A stretch of DNA of 64,000 nt from Chitinophagaceae bacterium (GTDB lineage: Bacteria > Bacteroidota > Bacteroidia > Chitinophagales > Chitinophagaceae), in the NCBI GenBank assembly GCA_004028765.1, contig SAIX01000065.1, positions 1-64,000 on the forward strand. Reading direction: 5' to 3'. The notes beneath the pieces were generated by a model that was not told where the DNA came from, ran no database searches, and saw only the letters and a list, made by a program, of their open reading frames with translations. Below, piece after piece: positions 25,487-34,763 of the stretch. Both the position numbers and the translations under genes were made by a program. Numbering within the stretch: the stretch's first letter is position 1; the number at the start of each line of letters is the position of its first letter.

Positions 25487-27979
25487 ATGCTGTACACAAT
25501 CCAACATATCGCGGGGATCATTGGTGCGGAGAGCAGGATTGTTTCGGATAATGCGATCGAACAGCTTGTGATCGACAGCCGCAAAACCGTATTCCCAAAT
25601 ACTTCTCTTTTTTTTGCAATCCGTGGGGAGAGAAGGGATGGGCATGGTTTTATCGGTGAATTGTATGAAAACGGTATCAGGAATTTTGTTGTACAGAAAG
25701 CATTTGACATAAGCCCTTTTCCCCTTGGGAATTTTCTCCTCGTAAACGATGTTACCGATGCTTTACAGCAGCTTGCGCGCTGGCACAGGCAACAATTCAA
25801 AATTCCTGTTATCGGCATCACGGGCAGTAATGGAAAAACCATTGTAAAAGAATGGTTGTACCAGTTGTTAAGTCCCGAACACAATATTGTACGCAGCCCC
25901 CGCAGTTACAACTCACAGCTTGGTGTGCCATTGAGTATCTGGCAGATGAATGAGCAGCATACACTCGCCATTTTTGAAGCGGGTATTTCCCAAAAAGGGG
26001 AAATGGAAAAACTGGAAGCAATGATCCGGCCGGTGATCGGTGTTTTTACGAATATCGGCGATCCACATGATGAAGGCTTTGCGGATAAGCAGGAAAAGGT
26101 ATTTGAAAAGATAAAGCTGTTTACCAGAGTGGGATCGCTCGTGGCCGCAAAAGATACGATCGAACCATTTCTTTCAGTTGAAGGAGCCCAGCGATCAATG
26201 ATTCCCTCTTCCGCTAAAATAATTTCGTGGAGCCGTAAGGAAGATGCAACGATCCGTATCATACAGGAAGAAAGAACAGAAAACGGGACATCATTGAAGC
26301 TGCTGCTGAACGGCGAGGAAACCGAGCTTACCATTCCCTTTTCCGACAGGATATCGATCGATAATGCGGTTACCTGTTTCTCGGTTTTGTTCCATCTCGG
26401 GTATGAGGCGCCGCTGATCGCTTCGCGCATTCAGCAGCTTGAACCGGTTGAGATGCGGATGCAGCTAAAGAAAGCTGTCAACAATTGTTACCTGCTGAAC
26501 GACAGTTACAGCAACGATCTTTCTTCGCTCGGTCTTGCACTGGATTACCTCTTGCAACAGGCAGGCACGCAAAAAACAACCCTGATCTTGTCGGATATCC
26601 TTCAATCGGGCTTACCGGATAAAAAACTGTATGAATCGATCGCAGAACAGGTAGCAGCAAGAAAAATTTACCGGATGATCTGTATCGGTCCCGCCATGCT
26701 GCAGCACCGGGCAATACTGGAAGAGAAACTAAGCTCCGTTCAGCTTTCGTTTTATTTATCCACGGAAAATTTTATTGAACAGCTGCCGCAGGAATCATTC
26801 CGGGATGAATATATTTTATTAAAAGGCGCCCGTATTTTTTCTTTTGAAAGGATATCAAAATGGCTGGAACAGAAAGTGCACCAGACCGTGATGGAGATCA
26901 ACCTGTCGGCCATGCGGCATAACCTCAAACAATACCAGCAATTGTTGCGGCCCGCCACAAAACTGATGGCGATGGTAAAAGCATTCAGTTATGGCAGCGG
27001 CAGTGCGGAAGTGGCAAGACTGTTACAGTTTCACAAAGTGGATTATCTCGCTGTCGCTTATGCAGATGAAGGGGTGGAACTGCGCAATGCCGGTATCAGT
27101 TTACCCATCATGGTAATGAATGCGGATGAAGCGGCTTTTGAAAGCCTTGTGCATTACAGCCTCGAACCCGAAATATTTTCTTTTGGCCTGTATCATTCTT
27201 TTGAAAAATTTCTCAGGAAGCAGGGCCTGCAGCAATATCCCGTTCACATTAAATTCAATACCGGGATGAACCGCCTGGGCTTTGAAACAAGTGATGCAAA
27301 AGTGCTGGCCGCATTGATCCATGAACGAAAAACAATGGCCATCAAATCAGTGTTCAGTCATTTGGCGGCAAGTGAGTCTGCAGCGCAGGATGGCTTTACC
27401 GACCAGCAGGTAATGCTGTTTACAAAAGCCTGTGATCAGTTGCAGGAAGTAACCGGCTACCACTTTCTGCGGCATATTGCGAATACAGCTGCCATCTTCC
27501 GCAAAGCGGAATACCAGTTTGATATGGTGCGCCTTGGTATCGGACTGTATGGAGTGGAAAGTGCCGATTCAGGTAAACTGCAATTACAAACCGTTGCCAC
27601 CCTGAAAACCACGATCGCGCAATTGCGTTGGGTAAAAGCAGGCGATACGGTTGGTTATGGAAGAAAAGCAGTACTTGGCCGCAACACGCATGTGGCAACA
27701 GTACGCATAGGTTATGCCGATGGCTTTGGCCGCGAACTGGGCAATGGTAAGGCCTGCATGTACCTGAACGGAAAACTGGCGCCGGTGATCGGTAATGTAT
27801 GTATGGACATGACGATGATCGATGTAACGGACATACCCGGCAGTAAAGAAGGAGATGTGGTGGAAGTGTTTGGCCCCAACCTGCCTGTGCAGCAGGTGGC
27901 ATCCTGGGCCGGCACCATTGCCTATGAGATACTGACCGGCATCAGCCAGCGTGTAAAGCGTATTTATCTCGAAGAATAA
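25487..27979 (+). CDS. bifunctional MurF ligase / alanine racemase
   Basis: A two-enzyme fusion of 830 residues for peptidoglycan precursor synthesis. Residues 1 to about 450 are a Mur ligase: GITGSNGKT near residues 110-118 is the ATP loop, then NSQLGVPLSIW, and ILLKGARIFSFERI closes this half. Residues about 460-830 are a PLP alanine racemase: Lys498 in MVKAFSYGSG forms the internal aldimine, RLGIGLYG and VGYGRKA follow, and NVCMDMTMIDV lies near the active site. D-alanine made by the racemase becomes D-Ala-D-Ala for MurF. The fusion is common in Bacteroidota. The racemase half is complete; in the MurF half the ATP-loop Thr is followed by IVKEW instead of the usual TTKE. Confidence 0.93.
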   Translation: MLYTIQHIAGIIGAESRIVSDNAIEQLVIDSRKTVFPNTSLFFAIRGERRDGHGFIGELYENGIRNFVVQKAFDISPFPLGNFLLVNDVTDALQQLARWHRQQFKIPVIGITGSNGKTIVKEWLYQLLSPEHNIVRSPRSYNSQLGVPLSIWQMNEQHTLAIFEAGISQKGEMEKLEAMIRPVIGVFTNIGDPHDEGFADKQEKVFEKIKLFTRVGSLVAAKDTIEPFLSVEGAQRSMIPSSAKIISWSRKEDATIRIIQEERTENGTSLKLLLNGEETELTIPFSDRISIDNAVTCFSVLFHLGYEAPLIASRIQQLEPVEMRMQLKKAVNNCYLLNDSYSNDLSSLGLALDYLLQQAGTQKTTLILSDILQSGLPDKKLYESIAEQVAARKIYRMICIGPAMLQHRAILEEKLSSVQLSFYLSTENFIEQLPQESFRDEYILLKGARIFSFERISKWLEQKVHQTVMEINLSAMRHNLKQYQQLLRPATKLMAMVKAFSYGSGSAEVARLLQFHKVDYLAVAYADEGVELRNAGISLPIMVMNADEAAFESLVHYSLEPEIFSFGLYHSFEKFLRKQGLQQYPVHIKFNTGMNRLGFETSDAKVLAALIHERKTMAIKSVFSHLAASESAAQDGFTDQQVMLFTKACDQLQEVTGYHFLRHIANTAAIFRKAEYQFDMVRLGIGLYGVESADSGKLQLQTVATLKTTIAQLRWVKAGDTVGYGRKAVLGRNTHVATVRIGYADGFGRELGNGKACMYLNGKLAPVIGNVCMDMTMIDVTDIPGSKEGDVVEVFGPNLPVQQVASWAGTIAYEILTGISQRVKRIYLEE

Positions 27980-28035
27980 GGCTGTAAAAAAATCCCAAAT
28001 TCTGCAGCCTGAAATCCCAAAACTGGTCAAACCCC

Positions 28036-28043
28036 TATCTTTG
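28036..28043 (+). promoter_or_regulatory. -7 promoter element of lspA, TATCTTTG
   Basis: Exact TAnnTTTG match 19 nt before the GTG start of lspA. Confidence 0.5.
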
Positions 28044-28062
28044 AGCACCATAAACAAAAGCT

Positions 28063-28740
28063 GTGAAAGCAAGACAGATCGTATTCCTGATACTCCTTAT
28101 CATTTTTGCCGACCAAGCACTGAAATTTTATATCAAGCTGCATTATTATGCAGGGGAAGAACATAAGATACTGGGCAACTGGTTCAGGCTGCATTTTGTA
28201 GAGAATGAGGGAATGGCATGGGGATGGAAATTCGGCGGTGGTTTCGGGAAGATAGCGCTTACCCTTTTCCGCCTTGTGGCGGTGATATGGGGTAGTTTTT
28301 TGCTGCGCGATTTTATCCGCAAACAATACCACAAAGGTTTTATCATTTGCGCGGCACTGATCTATGCCGGCGCTTTGGGAAACCTGATCGATAGTTTGGT
28401 GTATGGACTGATCTTCGAGCAAAGCAATCCTTTCTCACAAAATATTGCGCGTCTTTTTCCGCCGGGTGGCGGCTATGCGGGTTTTTTGCATGGCAAAGTG
28501 GTGGACATGCTTTATTTCCCGCTGATCACCAATGCGCATTATCCTTCCTGGGTTCCCTTTGTGGGCGGGGATGATTTTGAATTTTTCCGCCCCGTATTTA
28601 ATCTGGCAGATGCATCTATTTCCACGGGTGTGATCGTGATCCTGGTTTTTCAGAACCGCTTCTTTAAAAAACACGAAGAAACCAAACATGCAGTTGTAGA
28701 AACCGGTTCGGTGGTGAATGATAAAACACAGATCTTCTGA
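28063..28740 (+). CDS. lspA: lipoprotein signal peptidase (signal peptidase II)
   Basis: Inner-membrane aspartyl protease that cleaves signal peptides of prolipoproteins. The 225-residue protein has four hydrophobic segments and both catalytic aspartates: Asp110 in GALGNLIDS and Asp183 in FNLADASIS. HFVENEGMAWG is the family's conserved loop. It is longer than the E. coli enzyme (about 164 residues) because of an insert around residues 120-170, usual for Bacteroidota. The start is GTG. It is convergent with a lipoprotein gene, from which a 22-bp inverted repeat separates it. Confidence 0.94.
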   Translation: MKARQIVFLILLIIFADQALKFYIKLHYYAGEEHKILGNWFRLHFVENEGMAWGWKFGGGFGKIALTLFRLVAVIWGSFLLRDFIRKQYHKGFIICAALIYAGALGNLIDSLVYGLIFEQSNPFSQNIARLFPPGGGYAGFLHGKVVDMLYFPLITNAHYPSWVPFVGGDDFEFFRPVFNLADASISTGVIVILVFQNRFFKKHEETKHAVVETGSVVNDKTQIF

Positions 28741-28751
28741 AAATAATATTG

Positions 28752-28804
28752 TTGATAAAGAGAAAGCCCATCCCTGGATTATGGATGGGCTTTCTCTTTA
28801 TCAA
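28752..28804. terminator. bidirectional terminator with a perfect 22-bp stem
   Basis: 28752-28773 and 28783-28804 are exact reverse complements around a 9-nt loop. The core is AAAGCCCATCC/GGATGGGCTTT. The stem lies between convergent lspA (ends 28740) and the lipoprotein gene (ends 28821), and each strand offers T-rich sequence in the distal stem. Confidence 0.85.
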
Positions 28805-28820
28805 GAGGTTGAATAATGGC

Positions 28821-29906
28821 TTACTTTATAACAGGTGTTTGATACAATGAACAGCTTTGCGACGGTGTTACCACAAATACCTGATCAATTAAACCAAATG
28901 CTTTGGCATAATATGAGTTACCTTTTAAAACACTTGTATACGTTGAAGAACTGTTGGGTGTTAAAGTAGGTGTAAAGAATATCTCACGTTGCACATTGAT
29001 CACATTGGAGTAGGTTTTGCCGCCAATGGTATACGGCACCGTATTTTTTGTGATGATGGTGAAAACAGCTTTGGCAGAACCTACCTGCCCGTTGTATTTG
29101 ACCCCGATATAATTTCCTGTGGTCCAGTTATCCCCCACGTTTGCAAAATCTTTCAGGAACGGATAACTGATAAACCCGTTCGGTATGGAATCAAAAACAA
29201 ACGTATAATCAAAGTCAACGGTGCTTAATGCATAATAGGTTCCTTTGCCATCTTTTGCGAAATAGAAAGTATCACCAATGCTGGTGGCAAATCTCGAGTA
29301 AGTAAGGGTGTCAACGGTAACCTGACCGGCTACCACTTTGGATGTAAATGTATCGATGTTGCCCAGTTTCGGAACGTATTGGTAAGTCCAGCTCGAACCC
29401 TGGGTATCCGGAAAATAATCACTGTTTGTTCCTGTACCGCCACCGCCTCCGGAACCTCCTCCCGTAGCGCTGCCATTCACTGATATAGAAAAACTGCAGA
29501 TCGTGTTATTAAAAAGCAATGCAAAATCGGTGGTTTTCGGAAGGATAGGCGTTCCATACCCTTTCAGTTTAACCGTGGTGGCACCTGAGCTTACAATAAA
29601 GCCCGAATCCATGAACCACATGCCGTTTACGGTGTCGGTGTAGATTTTGTATTTACCCGGACTGGTGATGTTAACATTAACGATCACATAGTTTTTGGTG
29701 GTTACCAATGGTGTATCAACGGAATAAGTGCCGTATATCTGCGGTGCTTTACAGTTGCCCAGTGAATCTACCAACTCACCCTGTGCGGTACCTGAGTAAC
29801 CGCCTTTTTCTACACTGTATTCCTTCTGGCATGCCTGTATCAGGAAGATTGTTCCCAGCAGCAGGGCCATGAGAAAGGACGTTCTGAATAGACTAGGTTT
29901 TCGCAT
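28821..29906 (-). CDS. hypothetical lipoprotein
   Basis: A 361-residue exported lipoprotein. The N-terminus has a basic start, a hydrophobic core and the lipobox LIQAC near residue 26. The mature part is Ser/Thr/Gly-rich and predicted all-beta. A glycine-rich linker (GGGSGGGGGTG, about residues 152-162) separates an N-terminal domain of about 120 residues from a C-terminal domain of about 200. I do not recognise a family. Surface or periplasmic location is inferred; the acidic export signal of Bacteroidota surface lipoproteins is not evident after the Cys (QKEYSVEKGG). Confidence 0.7.
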   Translation of the reverse strand: MRKPSLFRTSFLMALLLGTIFLIQACQKEYSVEKGGYSGTAQGELVDSLGNCKAPQIYGTYSVDTPLVTTKNYVIVNVNITSPGKYKIYTDTVNGMWFMDSGFIVSSGATTVKLKGYGTPILPKTTDFALLFNNTICSFSISVNGSATGGGSGGGGGTGTNSDYFPDTQGSSWTYQYVPKLGNIDTFTSKVVAGQVTVDTLTYSRFATSIGDTFYFAKDGKGTYYALSTVDFDYTFVFDSIPNGFISYPFLKDFANVGDNWTTGNYIGVKYNGQVGSAKAVFTIITKNTVPYTIGGKTYSNVINVQREIFFTPTLTPNSSSTYTSVLKGNSYYAKAFGLIDQVFVVTPSQSCSLYQTPVIK

Positions 29907-29940
29907 GTTTTTGACGCTATGTACGAATATCAGATAAAAA

Positions 29941-30936
29941 TTATACCAGTAACGCTGCCCGGTTGTTCAAATTACCGCTTTTTATCAATTGCTGTACGTT
30001 ATTTAACGTGGTTGTAGCAATCTGACCCAGTGCCTCATCGGTGAAAAAGGCCTGGTGGGCGGTGATCAACACATTCGGGAAACTCATGAGCCGCTGGATC
30101 TGATCGTCCTGTATCACGGTACCGGATAAATCCCTGAAAAACAGGTGTTCTTCCTGCTCATATACGTCAATTCCGAAGTAAGTGATCTGTCCGGACTTCA
30201 ATCCCTGAATGGCAGCTTTGGTATCGATCAAGCCACCACGACTGGTATTGATCAGCATCACGCCTTTCTGCATCATGCCAATGGTTTCGTCGTTGATGAG
30301 GTGGCGGGTTTGCTCATTGAGCGGGCAATGCAGTGAAACAATATCTGCTTTTAAAACTTCGATCAGCGGGTGATAGCTTACACCGATTGCTTCCAGTTCT
30401 TTATTGGCCACAAGGTCAAATGCCATCACTTTGCAACCCATCCCCAGCATGATCCGGCAAAAAGCTTTCCCGATATTGCCGGTACCAATTACGCCAACTG
30501 TTTTTCCATGCAGGTTAAAACCGAGCAGCCCGTGCAGTGAAAAATTCTGCTCTCTCACACGGTTATAGGCTTTGTGTGTTTTCCGGTTCAGGGTCATGAT
30601 CAGTGCAAGCGCATGTTCGGCCACCGCTTCGGGTGAATAGGCAGGAACCCGGCATACATGCATACCGAGATTCTTAGCGGCTTCGAGATCAACATTGTTA
30701 AAACCTGCGCAACGCAATGCGATGATCTTGATTCCTTTTTTGAAAAGCTGATCGCATACTCCGGCGGTAACTTTATCGTTTACGAAAACACAAACAGCAT
30801 CCGCTTCGCCAACAAGTCCAACCGTTTTTTCGTTGAGTTGCGATTCATGGAATACGAGTTCAAAACCATGGCTGTCGTTATACCGCTGGAAGAATTCCCG
30901 GTCGTAGGGCTGTGCAGAAAAAAAGATGATTTTCAT
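29941..30936 (-). CDS. D-2-hydroxyacid dehydrogenase, probable D-lactate dehydrogenase
   Basis: NAD-dependent reduction of pyruvate to D-lactate is the likely reaction. The 331-residue protein belongs to the D-isomer-specific dehydrogenases. The NAD-binding loop is VGVIGTGNIGKAFCRI, the catalytic arginine lies in INTSRGGLIDT, and the acid-base histidine is in ITAHQAFFTDEAL. The start MKIIFFSAQPYDREFF is typical of fermentative LdhA-type enzymes. It follows hemL on the minus strand with 103 bp between, largely heptad repeat, so linkage to heme genes may be incidental. Confidence 0.85.
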   Translation of the reverse strand: MKIIFFSAQPYDREFFQRYNDSHGFELVFHESQLNEKTVGLVGEADAVCVFVNDKVTAGVCDQLFKKGIKIIALRCAGFNNVDLEAAKNLGMHVCRVPAYSPEAVAEHALALIMTLNRKTHKAYNRVREQNFSLHGLLGFNLHGKTVGVIGTGNIGKAFCRIMLGMGCKVMAFDLVANKELEAIGVSYHPLIEVLKADIVSLHCPLNEQTRHLINDETIGMMQKGVMLINTSRGGLIDTKAAIQGLKSGQITYFGIDVYEQEEHLFFRDLSGTVIQDDQIQRLMSFPNVLITAHQAFFTDEALGQIATTTLNNVQQLIKSGNLNNRAALLV

Positions 30937-30960
30937 AGCAGGTGTAAGTTACGGAAGGAA

Positions 30961-31030
30961 CGTGAATGGTGAATGGTGAGTGTTTCTAAAATATGATAGT
31001 TTACTCACCACTCACCATTCACCATTCACG
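30961..31030. repeat. heptad repeat with perfect 22-bp arms after hemL
   Basis: Three units close to GTGAATG (30961-30982) face four units close to ATTCACC (31003-31030). The outer 22 bp are exact reverse complements with a 26-nt spacer. The right arm ends 9 bp before the hemL stop. Confidence 0.85.
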
Positions 31031-31039
31031 GGTGCTTGT

Positions 31040-32326
31040 TTATCCAATCTCTGGCAAACTCTCCGCCGTGGCTTCAATCGTTTTATCGAGATCGGCATAA
31101 GAAAGTGCATTGTTCAGGAACCAGCTCTCAAAAGCCGATGGGGGCAGGTACACCCCTCTTTTCAGCATGGCATGAAAATATTTTTTGAAGCGTTCATTGT
31201 TTGCTGATGCAGCTGTAGCAAAATCGGTTACCGGATGATCACTGAAATGAATGCTGATCATGGAACCCAATTGGTTGATCACATGCGGAATCCCTGAATC
31301 CTGTAAAACCCTGGCCAATCCCTTATGGAGATAATTTGTTTTTTCTTCAAGCTCTGAATAAACGGAAGGGTTTTCTTTCAGGATAGAAAGTGTGGTATAT
31401 CCAGCGATCATTGCAAGGGGGTTACCACTTAGCGTTCCGGCCTGGTACACATTCCCAAGCGGTGCGATCTGTTCCATGATCTTTCTCTTCCCGCCAAATG
31501 CGCCAACCGGCATACCGCCACCGATTACTTTTCCATATGTGATAAGATCGGCATCGATACCCAGTTTTTGTTGTGCGCCACCGGGTGCCAAACGGAAGCC
31601 TGTCATCACTTCATCAAAAATCAATACGATCTTTTCTGCATCGCATATAGCCCGTATTCTTTCCAGGAAACCAGTTGCCGGAAGAATACAACCCATATTC
31701 CCCGCAACGGGTTCAATGATGATGGCGGCAATTTCATTTTTATTTTCTGTCACCAGCCTTTCAACCGCTTCGATATCATTATAGGCACAGGTAAGGGTAT
31801 CATTCGAAACACCACCGGTAATACCTGGTACGGTCTGAATATTGAAAGTGGCAAGACCGCTCCCTGCTTTTACAAGAAACGCATCTGCATGGCCATGATA
31901 GCAACCTTCGAATTTGATAAATTTATTACGGCCCGTATATCCTCTTGCCAAACGCAACGCACTCATACAGGCTTCGGTTCCGCTGCTTACCATTCTTACC
32001 AGATCTACGTTTGGCGCCATCGATTTGATCAGTTCGGCCATTTCAATTTCCAGTTCGGTTGGCGCGCCGTAAGAAGTGGAGAACACCGCTCTTTCCTGTA
32101 TGGCTTTGATAACGGTTTCATGTGCATGGCCCAGGATCATGGGGCCCCATGATGCGATATAATCGATGTATTGGTTTCCATCTGCATCATACAAATAGGC
32201 TCCTTTTGCTTTTTCAATAAACAAAGGTGTTCCGCCCACACTTTTAAATGCCCGTACAGGCGAGTTCACGCCACCGGGGATAGATTGCTGCGCGCGGGAG
32301 AAGAGGGATTGGCTTTTTGAATACAT
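31040..32326 (-). CDS. hemL: glutamate-1-semialdehyde 2,1-aminomutase
   Basis: PLP enzyme that converts glutamate-1-semialdehyde to 5-aminolevulinate in the C5 heme pathway. The 428-residue protein has PLP Lys266 in [26 protein letters not shown] in the cofactor pocket and [11 protein letters not shown] near the N-terminus. It is full length. It is the last heme gene on the minus strand and is separated from hemB by the four-helix-bundle element. Confidence 0.96.
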   Translation of the reverse strand: MYSKSQSLFSRAQQSIPGGVNSPVRAFKSVGGTPLFIEKAKGAYLYDADGNQYIDYIASWGPMILGHAHETVIKAIQERAVFSTSYGAPTELEIEMAELIKSMAPNVDLVRMVSSGTEACMSALRLARGYTGRNKFIKFEGCYHGHADAFLVKAGSGLATFNIQTVPGITGGVSNDTLTCAYNDIEAVERLVTENKNEIAAIIIEPVAGNMGCILPATGFLERIRAICDAEKIVLIFDEVMTGFRLAPGGAQQKLGIDADLITYGKVIGGGMPVGAFGGKRKIMEQIAPLGNVYQAGTLSGNPLAMIAGYTTLSILKENPSVYSELEEKTNYLHKGLARVLQDSGIPHVINQLGSMISIHFSDHPVTDFATAASANNERFKKYFHAMLKRGVYLPPSAFESWFLNNALSYADLDKTIEATAESLPEIG

Positions 32327-32330
32327 TTTT

Positions 32331-32780
32331 TGTGAATGGTGAATGGTGAATGGGCAACCTTAGTAGCTTGCCATTATCATTCCGGTTAACATTTTAAATA
32401 ATTTTATAGTTGATTCCTTAATTAATAAGATATCATTTACTGTAAAATAAGTGAGGTCTACTGCTATATCCATAGCTGCATCAACTTCGATAACAGAACT
32501 TCTGGCTATTTCGTAAAACCTTTTTCTTTCCATCTTTGAAAAACGGGAAGCCCCTTCAGCAATGTTGAGATGAACAGACACTGCAGCTCTCCTGATTTGT
32601 CCAGTTAAAGCAAATCTTTCATCAGAGGGAAGCATCCTGGTTATTTTGTAACAATTTTTAATGAACTCCCGTGAAATTATATACACATCCAGTTTTTGGT
32701 GATTAAGCTCAAGAAACATAGAAACTTGTTTTGATACAGCAAAACAAATCCAATTCACCATTCACTATTGCCCATTCACA
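32331..32780. mobile_element. candidate IVS-like element: four-helix-bundle gene between inverted heptad arms
   Basis: The left arm (32331-32358) has three GTGAATG units and then GGGCAAC. The right arm (32753-32780) has the complementary ATTCACC-type units and also contains TTGCCC. Between them lies one small gene of the family found in intervening sequences of 23S rRNA genes. There is no transposase. The layout resembles an intervening sequence outside rRNA; mobility is hypothesis. Confidence 0.4.
32360..32719 (-). CDS. four-helix-bundle protein (S23/IVP family)
   Basis: A 119-residue helical protein with the family signature GQIRRAAVSVHLNIAEGASR in the middle, a preceding LDVYIISREFIKNCYKI helix and a final amphipathic helix. 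The family (TIGR02436/PF05635) was first seen encoded in intervening sequences of 23S rRNA genes and is scattered through Bacteroidota genomes; function is unknown. The ATG at 32719 is preferred: the longer frame from 32761 would begin with codons from the repeat (MVNW). It interrupts the hemB-hemL order and is flanked by inverted heptad repeats, suggesting later insertion. Confidence 0.85.
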   Translation of the reverse strand: MFLELNHQKLDVYIISREFIKNCYKITRMLPSDERFALTGQIRRAAVSVHLNIAEGASRFSKMERKRFYEIARSSVIEVDAAMDIAVDLTYFTVNDILLIKESTIKLFKMLTGMIMASY

Positions 32781-32829
32781 AGAATCTGTTTAAAAACGCA
32801 ATATTCCACCGTATTTCTACAGTTTGATA

Positions 32830-33807
32830 TTATCCACTTATCAATCTCACCACATCTTTCGCAAAATACGTCGCGATCAGATCTGCACCGGCGCGTTTGA
32901 TGGAACTGAGGCATTCAAGAACGGCTTTGTTTTCATCGAGCCATCCCTTTTCTGCAGCGGCTTTGATCATCGCATATTCCCCGCTTACCTGGTAAGCACT
33001 TACCGGTACTTCAACCGAATTTTTGATTTCGCGGATGATATCGAGATAAGCCATCGCCGGTTTTACCATCACGATATCTGCCCCTTCTTCCACATCCATC
33101 AACGTTTCCTTGATGGCTTCGGTGCGGTTGGCATAATCCATCTGGTAAGTCTTCTTATCGCCAAAACCCGGTGCACTGTCGAGTGCATCGCGGAACGGGC
33201 CGTAAAAACAGGATGCATATTTGGCACTGTAGCTCATGATACCCGTTTTTGTGAAACCGTTTTCCTCAAGGCCGCGGCGTATCTCGCCGATACGGCCATC
33301 CATCATATCGCTGGGTGCCACAAAATCGGTTCCGGCTTTTGCGTGGCTTACACTCATTTTCACCAATGCTTCCACGGTTTCATCGTTTACGATCTCACCA
33401 TTTTTTACAATGCCGTCATGGCCATAAGAAGAGTAGGGGTCGAGTGCCACATCCGTCATCACCAGCATATCCGGAACAGCCTCTTTGATGGCTTTGATAC
33501 TGCGCTGCATCAAACCATTGGGGTTCCAGGCTTCTTTGCCGGTATTGTCTTTCCATTCGTCTTTGCATTTGATAAAAAGCAAAACACATTTCAATCCCAT
33601 CGCCCACAATTCTTTTACTTCTTTTACCGTAAGATCCAGTGAGCGGCGGTAATAACCGGGCATGGATGCAATTTCGGCCTGGATATTCTCGCCTTCATCA
33701 ATAAAAAGCGGGACAATAAAATCACTGGGGCGTAAAATGGTTTCTGCCACCATCGAGCGGATGGCTGCATTGCTGCGGAGTATCCGGTTTCTTCGCTGAA
33801 GGTACAT
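32830..33807 (-). CDS. hemB: delta-aminolevulinic acid dehydratase (porphobilinogen synthase)
   Basis: Condenses two 5-aminolevulinate molecules to porphobilinogen. The 325-residue TIM-barrel protein has both active-site lysines, in SYSAKYASCFYGPFRDA and VMVKPAMAYLD. In place of the cysteine-rich zinc site of some enzymes it has TDVALDPYSSYGHDG, the aspartate-type variant associated with magnesium. It is full length. It begins 11 bp after the hemF stop, continuing the operon. Confidence 0.96.
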   Translation of the reverse strand: MYLQRRNRILRSNAAIRSMVAETILRPSDFIVPLFIDEGENIQAEIASMPGYYRRSLDLTVKEVKELWAMGLKCVLLFIKCKDEWKDNTGKEAWNPNGLMQRSIKAIKEAVPDMLVMTDVALDPYSSYGHDGIVKNGEIVNDETVEALVKMSVSHAKAGTDFVAPSDMMDGRIGEIRRGLEENGFTKTGIMSYSAKYASCFYGPFRDALDSAPGFGDKKTYQMDYANRTEAIKETLMDVEEGADIVMVKPAMAYLDIIREIKNSVEVPVSAYQVSGEYAMIKAAAEKGWLDENKAVLECLSSIKRAGADLIATYFAKDVVRLISG

Positions 33808-33818
33808 GGTTACAAAAT

Positions 33819-34763
33819 TTATATCCAGTTAACAGGCTGCAAACATACCTGTAATAATTTTTCTTCTTCACTGCCCGCTTCAGGCCGGTGGTCGTATACC
33901 CATCTTGCACGGGGCGGCAAACTCATCAATATGCTTTCTGTGCGGCCATTGGTTTTTAAGCCAAATACAGTTCCCCTGTCGTGCAGTAAATTAAATTCCA
34001 CATACCGCCCTCTTCTGATCTCCTGCCATTCGGTTTCTTTTATTCCGAAAGAATGGTCTTTTCTTTTTGAAACGATGGGAAGATAGGCGTGCAGAAATGC
34101 ATTCCCGTTTGCCTGCTGGAAACCAAGCAGGGCTTCTGCATCCATTCTTTCAGATGGCCGCAGATGGTCATAGAATACACCGCCGATACCGCGGGTTTCT
34201 TTGCTGCGATGAGCGTTTACAAAATATTCGTCACAGTTTTTTTTGTACAAAGGATAGAGATCATTTCCATACAGATCCAAAGTATCTTTCCATACCTGGT
34301 GAAAATGCCGGGCATCTTCTTCAAAAAGATAATAAGGTGTAAGATCCGCGCCGCCACCAAACCAGCGGTCGATCACATTTTTTTCTGCATCATACAATTC
34401 AAAATACCGCCAGTTGGCATGAACCGTTGGTACATAAGGATTCTGTGGATGCAATACCAGTGAGAGACCGCAGGCAAACCATTTGTCTCCCTCCAGTTTT
34501 AAAGCACGGCGCATGGTATCTGTAACATTGCCATATACAACAGAAGTGTTCACGCCCCCTTTTTCAAAAATAACTCCATTGCTGATCACGCGTGTTCTTC
34601 CGCCGCCACCGTTTCCTTCTGCGCGTTGCCATTCATCTTCTATGAATTTGGCTTTGCCATCTTCTTTTTCAAGTGCATCACAGATCGAATCCTGCAATGC
34701 ATGGATATAATCGATCCATTTTCCGCGAAAATCCCGGGTTGCTATGGAAGCCAGTTCACTCAT
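33819..34763 (-). CDS. hemF: oxygen-dependent coproporphyrinogen III oxidase
   Basis: Aerobic decarboxylation of coproporphyrinogen III to protoporphyrinogen IX. The 314-residue protein has the family signature around [25 protein letters not shown] and [11 protein letters not shown] near the N-terminus. [21 protein letters not shown] and [12 protein letters not shown] mark the C-terminal part. The start overlaps the hemE stop by 4 bp. Its presence points to life with oxygen; an anaerobic hemN is not in this window. Confidence 0.96.
   Translation of the reverse strand: MSELASIATRDFRGKWIDYIHALQDSICDALEKEDGKAKFIEDEWQRAEGNGGGGRTRVISNGVIFEKGGVNTSVVYGNVTDTMRRALKLEGDKWFACGLSLVLHPQNPYVPTVHANWRYFELYDAEKNVIDRWFGGGADLTPYYLFEEDARHFHQVWKDTLDLYGNDLYPLYKKNCDEYFVNAHRSKETRGIGGVFYDHLRPSERMDAEALLGFQQANGNAFLHAYLPIVSKRKDHSFGIKETEWQEIRRGRYVEFNLLHDRGTVFGLKTNGRTESILMSLPPRARWVYDHRPEAGSEEEKLLQVCLQPVNWI

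Noticed and set aside
32720-32761. N-terminal extension of the four-helix-bundle protein
   Set aside because: The extra codons come from the flanking heptad repeat (MVNW), and the family normally begins near the ATG at 32719.
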